DNA of 48,619 nt. Source: a bacterium. Lineage in GTDB: Bacteria > T1Sed10-126. The translations under genes and the position numbers were made by a program. Below are positions 1-7,325 of this stretch, in pieces (positions within the stretch are counted from its first letter, which is position 1; the number at the start of each line of letters is the position of its first letter). The notes under the pieces were generated by a model. It was not told the DNA's origin. It worked only from the letters and a program-made list of their open reading frames with translations, and searched no databases. The stretch is taken from contig PWHN01000085.1 of NCBI GenBank assembly GCA_003554945.1, forward strand, positions 1 through 48,619. The letters run 5' to 3'.

Positions 1-86
1 CCCACTTTCTAACTTTCACACTTTCTAACTTTCACACTTTCTAACTTTCACACTTTCTAACTTTCCCACTTTCTAACTTTCACACT
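1..86. repeat. 16-bp tandem repeat
   Basis: Five consecutive copies of the unit ACTTTCTAACTTTCAC run from position 4 to 83, one copy differing by a single base, followed by a partial unit. The array is cut by the left edge of the window, so its full length is unknown. It ends just past the 3' end of the minus-strand tRNA-Thr gene. No open frame of interest covers it. Confidence 0.95.
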
Positions 87-90
87 AAAA

Positions 91-162
91 AGCCGGGGAC
101 CCGATTCGAACGGGCGACCTGCTCATTACGAGTGAGCCGCTCTGCCACTGAGCTACCCCGGC
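91..162 (-). tRNA. tRNA-Thr (anticodon CGU)
   Basis: Read on the minus strand the segment folds as a full cloverleaf. The acceptor arms are GCCGGGG and CCCCGGC, the D stem is GCTC/GAGC, the anticodon stem is GCTCA/TGAGC with loop CTCGTAA, and the T arm has loop TTCGAAT. The loop places CGT at positions 34-36, so it decodes ACG as threonine. No CCA end is encoded. Confidence 0.95.
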
Positions 163-567
163 AGCTGAATCAATCTCTATTTCATTAAACCCTCTCCGAA
201 AAGCTTTCCCCCTCACCCTGGCCCTCTCCCTCCAGAGGAGAGGGGAGATGCTTCGATAGGTTATAGACCGACAATTAGAGGACTTCGGTAATTTCTGATA
301 TTTATTATACTCAAGGCAGTGTTATTTTTAAATGAATCTGTCCGGAACACAAAAACTTCCAACATCATTCCGGTCAAGGGAACATAGTGACCGTAGAGCC
401 GGAATCTATGGTAACTTCAAGATGGATTGCCGGGTCACGCCCGGCAATGACGAAACTGCTGAAAGGTTCTGTTGAAACAAATGAATTGTATTCGAGCCGA
501 TGTTTCCTGTATAATAAGCTAATAGAAAAGAGCTAACAAATAAAATTTACCCCGAGGGGGTTTTATT
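163..567. other. repeat-rich spacer upstream of the ROK-argBD operon
   Basis: There is no credible gene here. The left part holds a purine/pyrimidine inverted repeat (CCCTCTCCCTCC against GGAGAGGGG, about 213-245). Positions about 345-470 look like a degenerate copy of the dispersed palindromic family seen at 7112-7264, including ATTCCGG, CCGGAATCTATGG and an ATTGCCGGG/CCCGGCAAT hairpin near 425-447. The last 85 bases hold the presumed promoter of the downstream operon. Confidence 0.6.
486..515 (+). promoter_or_regulatory. candidate sigma-70 promoter of the ROK-argB-argD operon, with a GAAT/ATTC repeat
   Basis: TTGTAT at 486-491 and TATAAT at 510-515 are separated by 18 bases, a good vegetative promoter match 52 bases before the first start codon. 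A small inverted repeat, GAAT-TGT-ATTC at 483-493, overlaps the -35 box. It resembles half-sites of ArgR operators, but the spacing is one base shorter than the usual ARG box, so regulation by arginine is only a guess. Confidence 0.5.
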
Positions 568-1476
568 ATGAAGAAAGACGAAGCTTCTGTTATTTCTGTT
601 GAGATTGGTGGTGCGACCTGTAAGATAGGGCGTGTAAACCGTGAGGGAGAGGTGAGCAACGTCAGTCAATATAAGACGCAGCGTCTGTGTGAGGAAGGAT
701 TGGAGGAATTTATTAAGATACTGGAAGACTATGAAGAGAAATATATAGTGGAGGCGGTGGTTATAGCTTTACCGGCGACCATCGAGTGGGGAGAAAATCA
801 TGTGCGCAGCAGTTGCCCCGACCTGCCCTGGATGGAGGAGGCGGAGAGTATCGGCAAGCTTCAGGACCGTCTTGGTCGCCCACTGCAGCTTGTGAATGAT
901 GTGGAGGCGCTGCTTTTTGGAGAATGGCGTGATGGTGAGCTTAGCGGTTATAACAGCGGTGTAGTTCTATCACTCGGTGAGAACATGGGCTCAGCACTGC
1001 TCTGGGATGGCCAACCTCAGCAGGGTCGCCGCGGTTCGATAATGGAGCTGGAACACGTCAGTCTGGAGACTTACGGTGAAGAAAGAGATGATCTACCGCC
1101 GGGCAGTGCAATGAACTGGCTTTCAGGTAAAGGATTGCGGAGCCAGCTTGAGGAGCTTGGACTGGATATAAAAGTACCTGAGATTTTTACAAGCGAGGAC
1201 GAAGAGGTAAGGGCGGTCAAGGATGAGTTTGAAGACCGTCTCGCCCATCTTTTAGGGACGATAGTGATGATGCTTGATCCCGAGCGTATTGTTCTTGAAG
1301 GAGGCATTACTCGTTCACACCGCGACTGGTTGTCCGGCGTTGAGGATAAGATGGATGAGTATATAATGGAGCAATTCCAGGGACTGCCCGTCGTTACTCT
1401 CGGACAACTGCGCGGCGAGGACGTTTTGCTTGGTCCGGCCGCCTACTGGCGCTGGCTGGAGGGTGAGCGAGACTGA
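568..1476 (+). CDS. divergent ROK-family sugar kinase-like protein
   Basis: This 302-residue protein has the ROK (repressor, ORF, kinase) actin-like ATPase fold. VEIGGATCKIG near residue 11 corresponds to the phosphate-1 motif, NDVEALLFGEW to the NDANAAALGE block carrying the catalytic Asp, and GENMGSALLWDG to the second phosphate motif. ELEHVSL matches the ExGH segment, and DPERIVLEGGI is the adenosine-binding segment. The usual zinc motif (CxCGxxGC) that follows ExGH is absent: this stretch has no cysteines. A substrate cannot be assigned, and a non-catalytic or non-sugar role is possible. The start is set by GAGGGGG eight bases before ATG. The stop overlaps the argB start (TGATG), so it is the first gene of an arginine operon, an odd partner for a sugar kinase. 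Confidence 0.8.
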   Translation: MKKDEASVISVEIGGATCKIGRVNREGEVSNVSQYKTQRLCEEGLEEFIKILEDYEEKYIVEAVVIALPATIEWGENHVRSSCPDLPWMEEAESIGKLQDRLGRPLQLVNDVEALLFGEWRDGELSGYNSGVVLSLGENMGSALLWDGQPQQGRRGSIMELEHVSLETYGEERDDLPPGSAMNWLSGKGLRSQLEELGLDIKVPEIFTSEDEEVRAVKDEFEDRLAHLLGTIVMMLDPERIVLEGGITRSHRDWLSGVEDKMDEYIMEQFQGLPVVTLGQLRGEDVLLGPAAYWRWLEGERD

Positions 1477-2351
1477 TGGTGAAAAAAAACAACCTTGATT
1501 ACCGGGCGCAGGTGCTGGCCGAGGCGCTTCCCTACATTCAGAAATTTCACGGCGAAAAAATTGTAATCAAATTTGGCGGCAGTGTAATGCAGAACGAGGA
1601 TTTAAAGCACTCAGTTGCCGATGATATTGTGCTGCTCCAGTATGTCGGTTTCAAGCCGCTGGTCGTTCACGGCGGTGGCCCGGAGATAGCAGCGACGCTG
1701 GAGAAAATGGGTATCAGCAGTCGTTTTGTTGAAGGCAAACGTGTTACCGACGCTGAGACAATGGACGTTGTAGAGATGGTGCTTGCCGGCCGTGTAAACA
1801 AAGATATTGTTGAGCACATCAGCCGGGCCGGAGCCCGGGCCATTGGGCTTTCCGGTAAAGACGGTCAGATGCTCAAAGCCTGTCCGGTTGCTTCCCGGGA
1901 CAGTGACGACCTCGGCCAGGTGGGTGAGGTTGAGTCCGTAAACCCGCTGCCGCTGGAGCTGCTGGAGGAAAAGTCTTACGTTCCGGTAATTGCTCCTATT
2001 GGTGTTGGCGATGACGGAACGACTTACAACATGAATGCCGATGCCGTCGCTGGTTCCCTTGCCCCCGCGCTTTCGGCGCGCCGGCTTATTTTTCTCACCG
2101 ACGTCAAGGGAATAATGGACGGTGAAAAGCTACTTTCATCACTTACTCCGCAAGAAGTTGAACAATATCGCCAGGACGGGACAATCAAGGGCGGTATGCT
2201 GCCAAAAGTTGAAGCGGCCGTGGAAGCGCTCCAGGGCGGCGTGGAAAAGACGCATATTATTGACGGTAATCGTCCGCACGCACTGTTGCTGGAGTTACTT
2301 ACCGACGAGGGGATCGGTACGCAGATAATGGAGGCATCCGAGGATGGCTGA
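1476..2351 (+). CDS. argB: acetylglutamate kinase
   Basis: ArgB phosphorylates N-acetyl-L-glutamate with ATP, the second step of arginine synthesis, in the cytoplasm. The 291-residue protein shows the amino-acid kinase motifs in order: KFGGSVM, VHGGGPEI, the RFVEGKRVTD loop, IGLSGKDG, NMNADAVAGSLA, FLTDVKGIMD and GGMLPKVEAA. It begins with a helix (about residues 10-25, ALPYIQKFHGEK). In this family that extension is typical of the hexameric, arginine-inhibited enzymes, so feedback inhibition is likely. It starts inside the ROK stop codon and overlaps argD by 8 bases, so the three genes are translationally coupled. The genes argC and argJ are not in the window. Confidence 0.96.
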   Translation: MVKKNNLDYRAQVLAEALPYIQKFHGEKIVIKFGGSVMQNEDLKHSVADDIVLLQYVGFKPLVVHGGGPEIAATLEKMGISSRFVEGKRVTDAETMDVVEMVLAGRVNKDIVEHISRAGARAIGLSGKDGQMLKACPVASRDSDDLGQVGEVESVNPLPLELLEEKSYVPVIAPIGVGDDGTTYNMNADAVAGSLAPALSARRLIFLTDVKGIMDGEKLLSSLTPQEVEQYRQDGTIKGGMLPKVEAAVEALQGGVEKTHIIDGNRPHALLLELLTDEGIGTQIMEASEDG

Positions 2352-3516
2352 ACAGGACTGTCTGCTTCCCGTTTATGATCGTCTGCCCGTTAGTTTTGAG
2401 AGGGCCGAAGGCTGTTATTTATACGATGAGGACGACAACCGTTATCTTGACGGGCTGGCCGGTATTGCTGTCAATTTACTCGGTTACCGTCATCCACGTC
2501 TGGTTGACAGGCTGCGCCGCAGCGCAACCGACGTCCACCACGTTTCAAACCTTTTCCAAATTAAAGAGCAGGAAGAGCTAGCCCGGAGACTCTCTGAGAT
2601 AGGGTTTGAAAGCGCTGCCTTCTTCTGCAATAGTGGAGCCGAGGCCAATGAAGCGGCGATTAAATTTGCTCGCCGTTATAGCGGCCGTTTTGGTAGCGGT
2701 GGTAAAAAAATAATTAGTTTTGAAAATTCTTTTCACGGTCGGACACTGGGGGCGCTCAGTGCCACCGGTCAGAAAAAATACCAGAAGGGTTTTTCGCCGC
2801 TGGTCGAGGGATTTGTCTACACGCCCTACAATGACCTGGCGGCGCTGGAAGAAGAAATGGATGACCAGATCTGTGCCGTGATTATGGAACCGGTGCAGGG
2901 GGAGGGAGGAGTGCTGCCTGCCTCAGCAGAATTTTTTGCCGGAGTTCGCCGGCTTTGCAACAAATACGAAGCGCTTTTAATCCTTGACGAAGTACAGACG
3001 GGCATGGCGCGCACCGGTGAATATTTTTGTTACCAAAATTATGACCTGGAGCCCGATCTGGTTACGCTGGCCAAGGGACTCGGAGGCGGCTATCCTATTG
3101 GTGCTCTGCTGGTTGAACGTAGTTTGCGGGAGGGGCTGCAGGCAGGCGAACACGCTTCAACCTTTGGCGGTAATCCTTTTGTTTGCCGGATGGCGCTTAC
3201 TGTTCTGGACGTAATTGAGCAGGAGCAACTGCTGGCAAGCGCCCGTGCGCGCGGAGAGCAACTGCAGACCGGTTTGCAGGAGCTGGCCCAAAAGTATAAG
3301 TTCGTTGACGAGCCCCGGGGAGTGGGACTGATGAGAGCGCTGCCGCTTGCTGATCAAATTGAGGCCAGCGAGCTGATGCGCTCTGCTCTTGATGCGGGCC
3401 TGGTTGTCGGAGTTGCCGGAGAGAACGCGCTTCGTTTTGTTCCGCCCCTGATAATAACCGAACAGGAAGTTGAGGAGTTGTTATCTATTCTGGATAAGGT
3501 CTTGCAGGAGAATTAA
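2344..3516 (+). CDS. argD: acetylornithine aminotransferase
   Basis: This PLP enzyme converts N-acetylglutamate 5-semialdehyde to N-acetylornithine with glutamate as amino donor. It has 390 residues, normal for the class III aminotransferase family. Visible signatures are NSGAEANEAAIKFAR (cofactor phosphate binding), FHGRTLGALSATG, EPVQGEGG, ILDEVQTGMARTG (Asp contacting the pyridine nitrogen), LAKGLGGGYPIGA with the Schiff-base lysine at residue 244, and the FGGNPF loop. Succinyldiaminopimelate aminotransferase activity is common in ArgD enzymes and cannot be excluded. The start overlaps the argB end by 8 bases and lies just after a GAGG site. No clear terminator follows. The operon appears to end before the inverted-repeat element at 3568. 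Confidence 0.95.
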   Translation: MAEQDCLLPVYDRLPVSFERAEGCYLYDEDDNRYLDGLAGIAVNLLGYRHPRLVDRLRRSATDVHHVSNLFQIKEQEELARRLSEIGFESAAFFCNSGAEANEAAIKFARRYSGRFGSGGKKIISFENSFHGRTLGALSATGQKKYQKGFSPLVEGFVYTPYNDLAALEEEMDDQICAVIMEPVQGEGGVLPASAEFFAGVRRLCNKYEALLILDEVQTGMARTGEYFCYQNYDLEPDLVTLAKGLGGGYPIGALLVERSLREGLQAGEHASTFGGNPFVCRMALTVLDVIEQEQLLASARARGEQLQTGLQELAQKYKFVDEPRGVGLMRALPLADQIEASELMRSALDAGLVVGVAGENALRFVPPLIITEQEVEELLSILDKVLQEN

Positions 3517-3567
3517 CTGCTCTAAATTGTGTTATCCCAGGGTTATGGTTACAGATGTGTCAAAGAT

Positions 3568-3906
3568 ATGAAGGAGGTATCTTATTATCTGATTCTCCCC
3601 AGCCGTTTTTTTATGATGAACCGGCTGGGTTCGATGCATAATAGCGGCAGTGATAGTGATGGCAATTAAAAAAACCGAGGCTTTGTAGAGATCCCCAAGC
3701 AGAATGTAGTTTTGGACCCTTGCGATACTCATTCTCGATTCGCATCCAGCAAATCTCCGAGGTATAGAAATTAGTAATCAGCCCATCCGGGGCTACTAAT
3801 TTCAATAAATCCGTATACGAAGGGTCCAAAACCTTTTTTCGAAGTTAAAAAGTAAATTATGAGGTTTTCTACAGAGCCAAAATCCGATAATAAGCACCTC
3901 CTTCAT
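3568..3906. repeat. 339-bp nested inverted-repeat element (MITE-like or structured RNA)
   Basis: The ends are inverted repeats of about 28 bases, 3568-3596 against 3879-3906. ATGAAGGAGGT is perfect in both, then CTTATTATC is shared after a short gap. Inside are further nested arms: GGCTTTGTAG (3679-3688) with CTACAGAGCC (3869-3878), one G-U pair; GTTTTGGACCCTT (3709-3721) with its perfect complement (3820-3832); and a hairpin with 10-base arms GAAATTAGTA (3767-3776) and TACTAATTTC (3794-3803). A separate 8-bp hairpin lies at 3598-3629. A T-run follows the 13-bp stem on the plus strand. There is no convincing gene and no clear target duplication at the ends. It occupies almost the whole 451-base spacer between argD and the phnD-like gene. 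Confidence 0.75.
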
Positions 3907-3967
3907 TTGTAAACGGATTGGTGGGAGAAGACATCTAAATTAAAGGGGCGAAGGAGAAAATGAGCCG

Positions 3968-4897
3968 CTAAGGGACGAGCTCGGGACCTTCCAGTTGCAG
4001 TGTGTCATACACTTCACGAACATCTTCATATTCTTCAGATTTAGCCGGAATGTAGCGGTCGACGTTCTGTCGTTCCAGAGCCGCCGCGCCGTCCGGCAGC
4101 TCGTGCATGGAGGTAAACAGATCCTTCAACTGTTTGCTGAGCAGGGGATGATTTTTTTCAAATGTTTTACTTATTACCAGAGGATCGGAAATGATGGGAC
4201 GACTTCGGGCAATGATTGGTAGCTTATCATCAGGATCATCACTATCTTCAAGGGCCAGTGACCGGGCGCCGTCAAATGTTGCTCCTGCGGCGGCTTCCTG
4301 GTTGTAGACTGCGGAAGCCACTCTGTCGTGACGATCCAAAAAAACCTTCTCCTGTAGATTGTTCCCGGGGTCAAGTCCTTCCTCTTTTAGGCGAGCCAGG
4401 GGGAAAAGATAGCCGGAAGCGGAGTCACGATCAACAAAAGCTATTGATTCTTGCTCCAGGTCACTAATATCTTCAATCCCGCTGTCGCGATAAGTGAAGA
4501 TAATAGATTGGTATTGATCGTCGCCGTGGCGAACAGTGCGCACCAGCGGACGATATTGAGGGGTATCGACTGTATCTTCATAGCGGACCATAGCCAGCGG
4601 TCCAAGCAGTGCGAGATCATATTTCTCGTTGCGCATTGCTTCGATAATATCGCCGTAATCAGGAGCGAATTTAAATTGCACGTCTACATCAAGGTGCTCT
4701 TCTATTAGTTTGATGAAAGGTGCGTTGTCGCGCAGTAATTGTATTACCGTTTCCGCCGGAACACGTCCGACGGTGATCTGTACTCTTTCAGCTTCTTTTT
4801 CCCGGTATTCAAATTCTTCCTCGGGTAGATCTGTGGGACTGCAGGAGCCGAGTAGAAAGATTGCCAGTATGAAAGAGAAGATTATTCTTCTACGCAT
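3968..4897 (-). CDS. PhnD-like periplasmic substrate-binding lipoprotein
   Basis: The 309-residue protein starts with an n-region MRRR, a hydrophobic core and a lipobox LGSC with the lipidated Cys at residue 19. The rest matches the PhnD/SsuA/transferrin-like substrate-binding family (phosphonate ABC-transporter type). It has an opening beta strand ITVGRVPAETV, a segment YDLALLGPLAMVRYEDT typical of the hinge, FVDRDSASGYLFPLARL, and AAGATFDGARSL. No transporter permease or ATPase genes are nearby. Its start overlaps the end of the upstream diguanylate cyclase gene by 16 bases, so it is probably co-translated with it. It may act as the ligand-sensing partner of that cyclase rather than in import; this is inference, and the ligand is unknown. 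Confidence 0.85.
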   Translation of the reverse strand: MRRRIIFSFILAIFLLGSCSPTDLPEEEFEYREKEAERVQITVGRVPAETVIQLLRDNAPFIKLIEEHLDVDVQFKFAPDYGDIIEAMRNEKYDLALLGPLAMVRYEDTVDTPQYRPLVRTVRHGDDQYQSIIFTYRDSGIEDISDLEQESIAFVDRDSASGYLFPLARLKEEGLDPGNNLQEKVFLDRHDRVASAVYNQEAAAGATFDGARSLALEDSDDPDDKLPIIARSRPIISDPLVISKTFEKNHPLLSKQLKDLFTSMHELPDGAAALERQNVDRYIPAKSEEYEDVREVYDTLQLEGPELVP

Positions 4898-6582
4898 ACT
4901 TGATCTTTCCCCTGTTCCTTAGCCTGGTAAAGCGCCCTGTCGGCCCGGGCCGTCAATTTTTTAGGAGTATCGTCTTCACGAGCCTGAGCGACACCAATGC
5001 TTACGGTTATAGGAACTTCAAAATCATGCTCTTTTTTGACTGCTGAGCGAACCCGTTCCGCGACTGTTTCTGCGTCCCGGAGGCGAGTGTTCGGTAAGAT
5101 TATAGCAAATTCTTCGCCGCCGTAGCGACAGACAAGATCAGCCCGCCGTGCTGTTCCCTCAGTGTCGGTTGTTCTCACCTGGTTTTCAAAAGTGGCGGCC
5201 AAATCTTTCAAGACCTCGTCGCCCGCAGGATGGCCAAAGGAGTCGTTGTATTTCTTGAAGTTGTCGATATCCAGCATCAAAAGCGAGACAGGTTTATCCA
5301 GCATCAGCTCTTTTTTGAGCTGAATGTCGAAAAAACTGCGATTGTAAAGGTCGGTCAGGTCATCCGTTATCGCCCGCAGGTAGTGGCGGGCGTTTTCCAT
5401 GGCGATCTTTATTTCATTTGAAAGCGTGGTGAGCAGACTAATCTCTTCGGGTTCAAAACCTTTGGTTTCTCGCCCAAGCAGCAGGAAACCGAGATCGAAT
5501 GTATCTGTCTCTAATCGGAATATTAGCCCTTCTTTCAGAGGAAATTTTTTAGTGTCACCAAAAACATTTTTTAGTTCAGAAGCAGAGCTAACATCCTGCA
5601 GGTGTTCGTAATCCTTGATTTTTTTCAATCTTTCGAAGAGCTGGCGGTTTTCATTACGATCCCAGCTTTTCCCCGGTTTTATGTGCATGCCGGCTTTAAT
5701 TTCCAGTTTTTGCCGCGATAGGTCATAGAGCATCAAATTTATATGGTGTAATTCCCAGTATTCGTGGAGAATATTAACAATGTGATCACGCAGATCTTCG
5801 GGGCGCAGCTTGGTGCTGATTCGGCGACTGATCTCCTGTAGCGTCTGTAAATCGTCTATACGGTCCTGGAGTTTACAGGCCATGCGGTTAAAGGTATCGC
5901 CCAACCGCTCGAGCTCGTCGCCAGAATTGATATTAGCGCGAGCCTCCAGGTCGCCACTGCCCAGCTGCAGAGCGACCTTTTCCAGGCTTTCTATGCGTCC
6001 GATAACTCCACTGGCCAGTCGATTGCTGAATAAGAAAATGAGCAGTATAAGAATGGTGCCACCGGCACCGTAGAGACGGATAATCCGCTGGCGTTCTTCC
6101 CGGAAGTGTGAGGTATCGTAGCCGAGGCGAACGAGGCCGAAATCAGTCCGAAAGAGTCGTATTGGTATTAGCGAATCGAGCAGCATTTCTTCGGGCAACA
6201 ATCGGCTGGTCTGTATCTCCTCGGTGGCCATAGCTCGGCGAAACTCCTCAGAGCTCAGTTCAGGTCCGGTGGCATCATTTTTCGACAGAAAATATATTAT
6301 TTCGCCGGCGGAGTTGTAGACTTCGAGGTATTTCGCCCGGGGCATTTCGCCCATCCAGACGTCCATCTGTATTTGTAATGGTTCGCTTACTGGAACATCC
6401 TTAAGCATTTGATCTGTAAATACCAGGCCGACAAACTGGGCCATAGAGTAAGCCCGTGTTTCCAGCTCTTCAAAGCGGGCTTCAATCATAGATTGGACGT
6501 GAAAGTAGGTAGCAAAGCCGCCAACGGCGAGGACCAGGACAAGCAGAAAAATTGTTGTCTTCTGTCTCAAATTAAGATCCAT
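4882..6582 (-). CDS. membrane diguanylate cyclase (sensor-HAMP-GAF-GGDEF)
   Basis: A 566-residue receptor. Transmembrane segment 1 is at about residues 9-26, a periplasmic sensor domain of about 140 residues follows, and segment 2 is at about 170-190. A HAMP linker (about 190-240) leads to a GAF-like domain (about 255-395) and a C-terminal GGDEF domain. The active-site motif is GGEEF at residues 488-492, a catalytically competent variant. The preceding RRADLVCRY contains RxxD, the product-inhibition I-site, so both synthesis of cyclic di-GMP and feedback inhibition are expected. A site GAGGAAAAAG precedes the ATG. The gene overlaps the PhnD-like lipoprotein gene, suggesting a two-part extracytoplasmic sensor. 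The PilZ-like protein at 11945 is a possible, unproven, effector. Confidence 0.92.
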   Translation of the reverse strand: MDLNLRQKTTIFLLVLVLAVGGFATYFHVQSMIEARFEELETRAYSMAQFVGLVFTDQMLKDVPVSEPLQIQMDVWMGEMPRAKYLEVYNSAGEIIYFLSKNDATGPELSSEEFRRAMATEEIQTSRLLPEEMLLDSLIPIRLFRTDFGLVRLGYDTSHFREERQRIIRLYGAGGTILILLIFLFSNRLASGVIGRIESLEKVALQLGSGDLEARANINSGDELERLGDTFNRMACKLQDRIDDLQTLQEISRRISTKLRPEDLRDHIVNILHEYWELHHINLMLYDLSRQKLEIKAGMHIKPGKSWDRNENRQLFERLKKIKDYEHLQDVSSASELKNVFGDTKKFPLKEGLIFRLETDTFDLGFLLLGRETKGFEPEEISLLTTLSNEIKIAMENARHYLRAITDDLTDLYNRSFFDIQLKKELMLDKPVSLLMLDIDNFKKYNDSFGHPAGDEVLKDLAATFENQVRTTDTEGTARRADLVCRYGGEEFAIILPNTRLRDAETVAERVRSAVKKEHDFEVPITVSIGVAQAREDDTPKKLTARADRALYQAKEQGKDQVCVEE

Positions 6583-6753
6583 AATAACTTTTTCCTCGTA
6601 CTTTGAATTATTTACTTATTTAGATTTTTTCTTTGAGGATATTCTACCAATTAATTGGGTTGAAAACAGGGGGATGGTAGGGTTATGGTACAGTTTTTCA
6701 GGAGTATACCGCTGGTTAGAGTTGTAGGGCGAAGAGGAGCCAGCCTTAGCCGT

Positions 6754-7026
6754 TTAGAAATGCTCCCCGGCGTTGGCTAAAAAATCCTCGGGAGTTGATG
6801 GGATAGGCTGCAGTGAGTTTTCCTCGGCATAGCTGTATGCAGAGTGAACGATTTGCTTGGCCAGACCATCTTCTCGCAGGGACGGGGGAACAAAGATGGA
6901 CTGGAAGTTAATTGCTTCTTCTTCCTCGTCCAGGTTATACCTCAAAACAGCCTGTTTATCCGGGAAGGGAACGTAAAATTTACCGTTGTTTTCGTCGTGC
7001 TGGACTGAAGGCGCATTATCTGTCAT
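6754..7026 (-). CDS. small GNAT-like acetyltransferase-domain protein (COG2388 type)
   Basis: Ninety residues when started at the ATG at 7026, which has AAGGAG ten bases upstream; a longer reading to 7062 lacks a site. The pattern NNGKFYVPFPDKQAVLRY, then IFVPPSLREDGLAKQIVHSA and YAEENSLQPIPS, matches the short GNAT-fold family often annotated as predicted acetyltransferase (YidJ/NATD1-like). In that family the first strand pair is followed by the acetyl-CoA loop; here REDGLAKQ replaces the usual RGxGxA with only the second glycine kept, so catalysis is uncertain. The substrate is unknown. It is a single gene between the cyclase operon and the repeat at 7112. Confidence 0.7.
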   Translation of the reverse strand: MTDNAPSVQHDENNGKFYVPFPDKQAVLRYNLDEEEEAINFQSIFVPPSLREDGLAKQIVHSAYSYAEENSLQPIPSTPEDFLANAGEHF

Positions 7027-7111
7027 ACTAATTCTCCTTTTTGAAGAGCTCCTGAGCAACATTATTATAGCAATTGCTGCTCAAATTATAAACAGGGTTA
7101 TGGTCTGAATC

Positions 7112-7264
7112 AGAACCTACCGACGTCATTTCGGACAACCGAGCACTCAAAGGCGTTGAGTGCTCCGGGCAGATCCGGAATCTATGGTCTCATGAAAATG
7201 GATTGCCGGGTCAAGCCTTGGGACGTTATACGTCCCCGGCAATGACGGGGGTTTGGTAGGTTCT
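7112..7264. repeat. dispersed palindromic element with 10-bp inverted ends
   Basis: AGAACCTACC (7112-7121) and its perfect complement GGTAGGTTCT (7255-7264) bound a segment with several further palindromes: GAGCACTCAA/TTGAGTGCTC and ATTGCCGGG/CCCGGCAAT with ACGTTATACGT between. The bases just outside, GGTCTGAAT and GGTCTAAAT, match at 8 of 9 positions and could be a target duplication. Related sequence lies at about 345-470, 22914-22980 and 28325-28412. No coding capacity. Confidence 0.7.
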
Positions 7265-7325
7265 GGGTCTAAATTAAAATGGTTGTTCAGTTAGGTGACA
7301 TACAAATATATTGGAGGTAAAACTC

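Noticed and set aside
1-86. CRISPR array
   Set aside because: The 16-bp units are directly adjacent with no spacers, so it is a simple tandem repeat.
3532-3829. Two minus-strand frames of 66 and 72 codons in the argD-phnD spacer
   Set aside because: They lie inside the nested inverted-repeat element, have no ribosome site and no protein-like composition.
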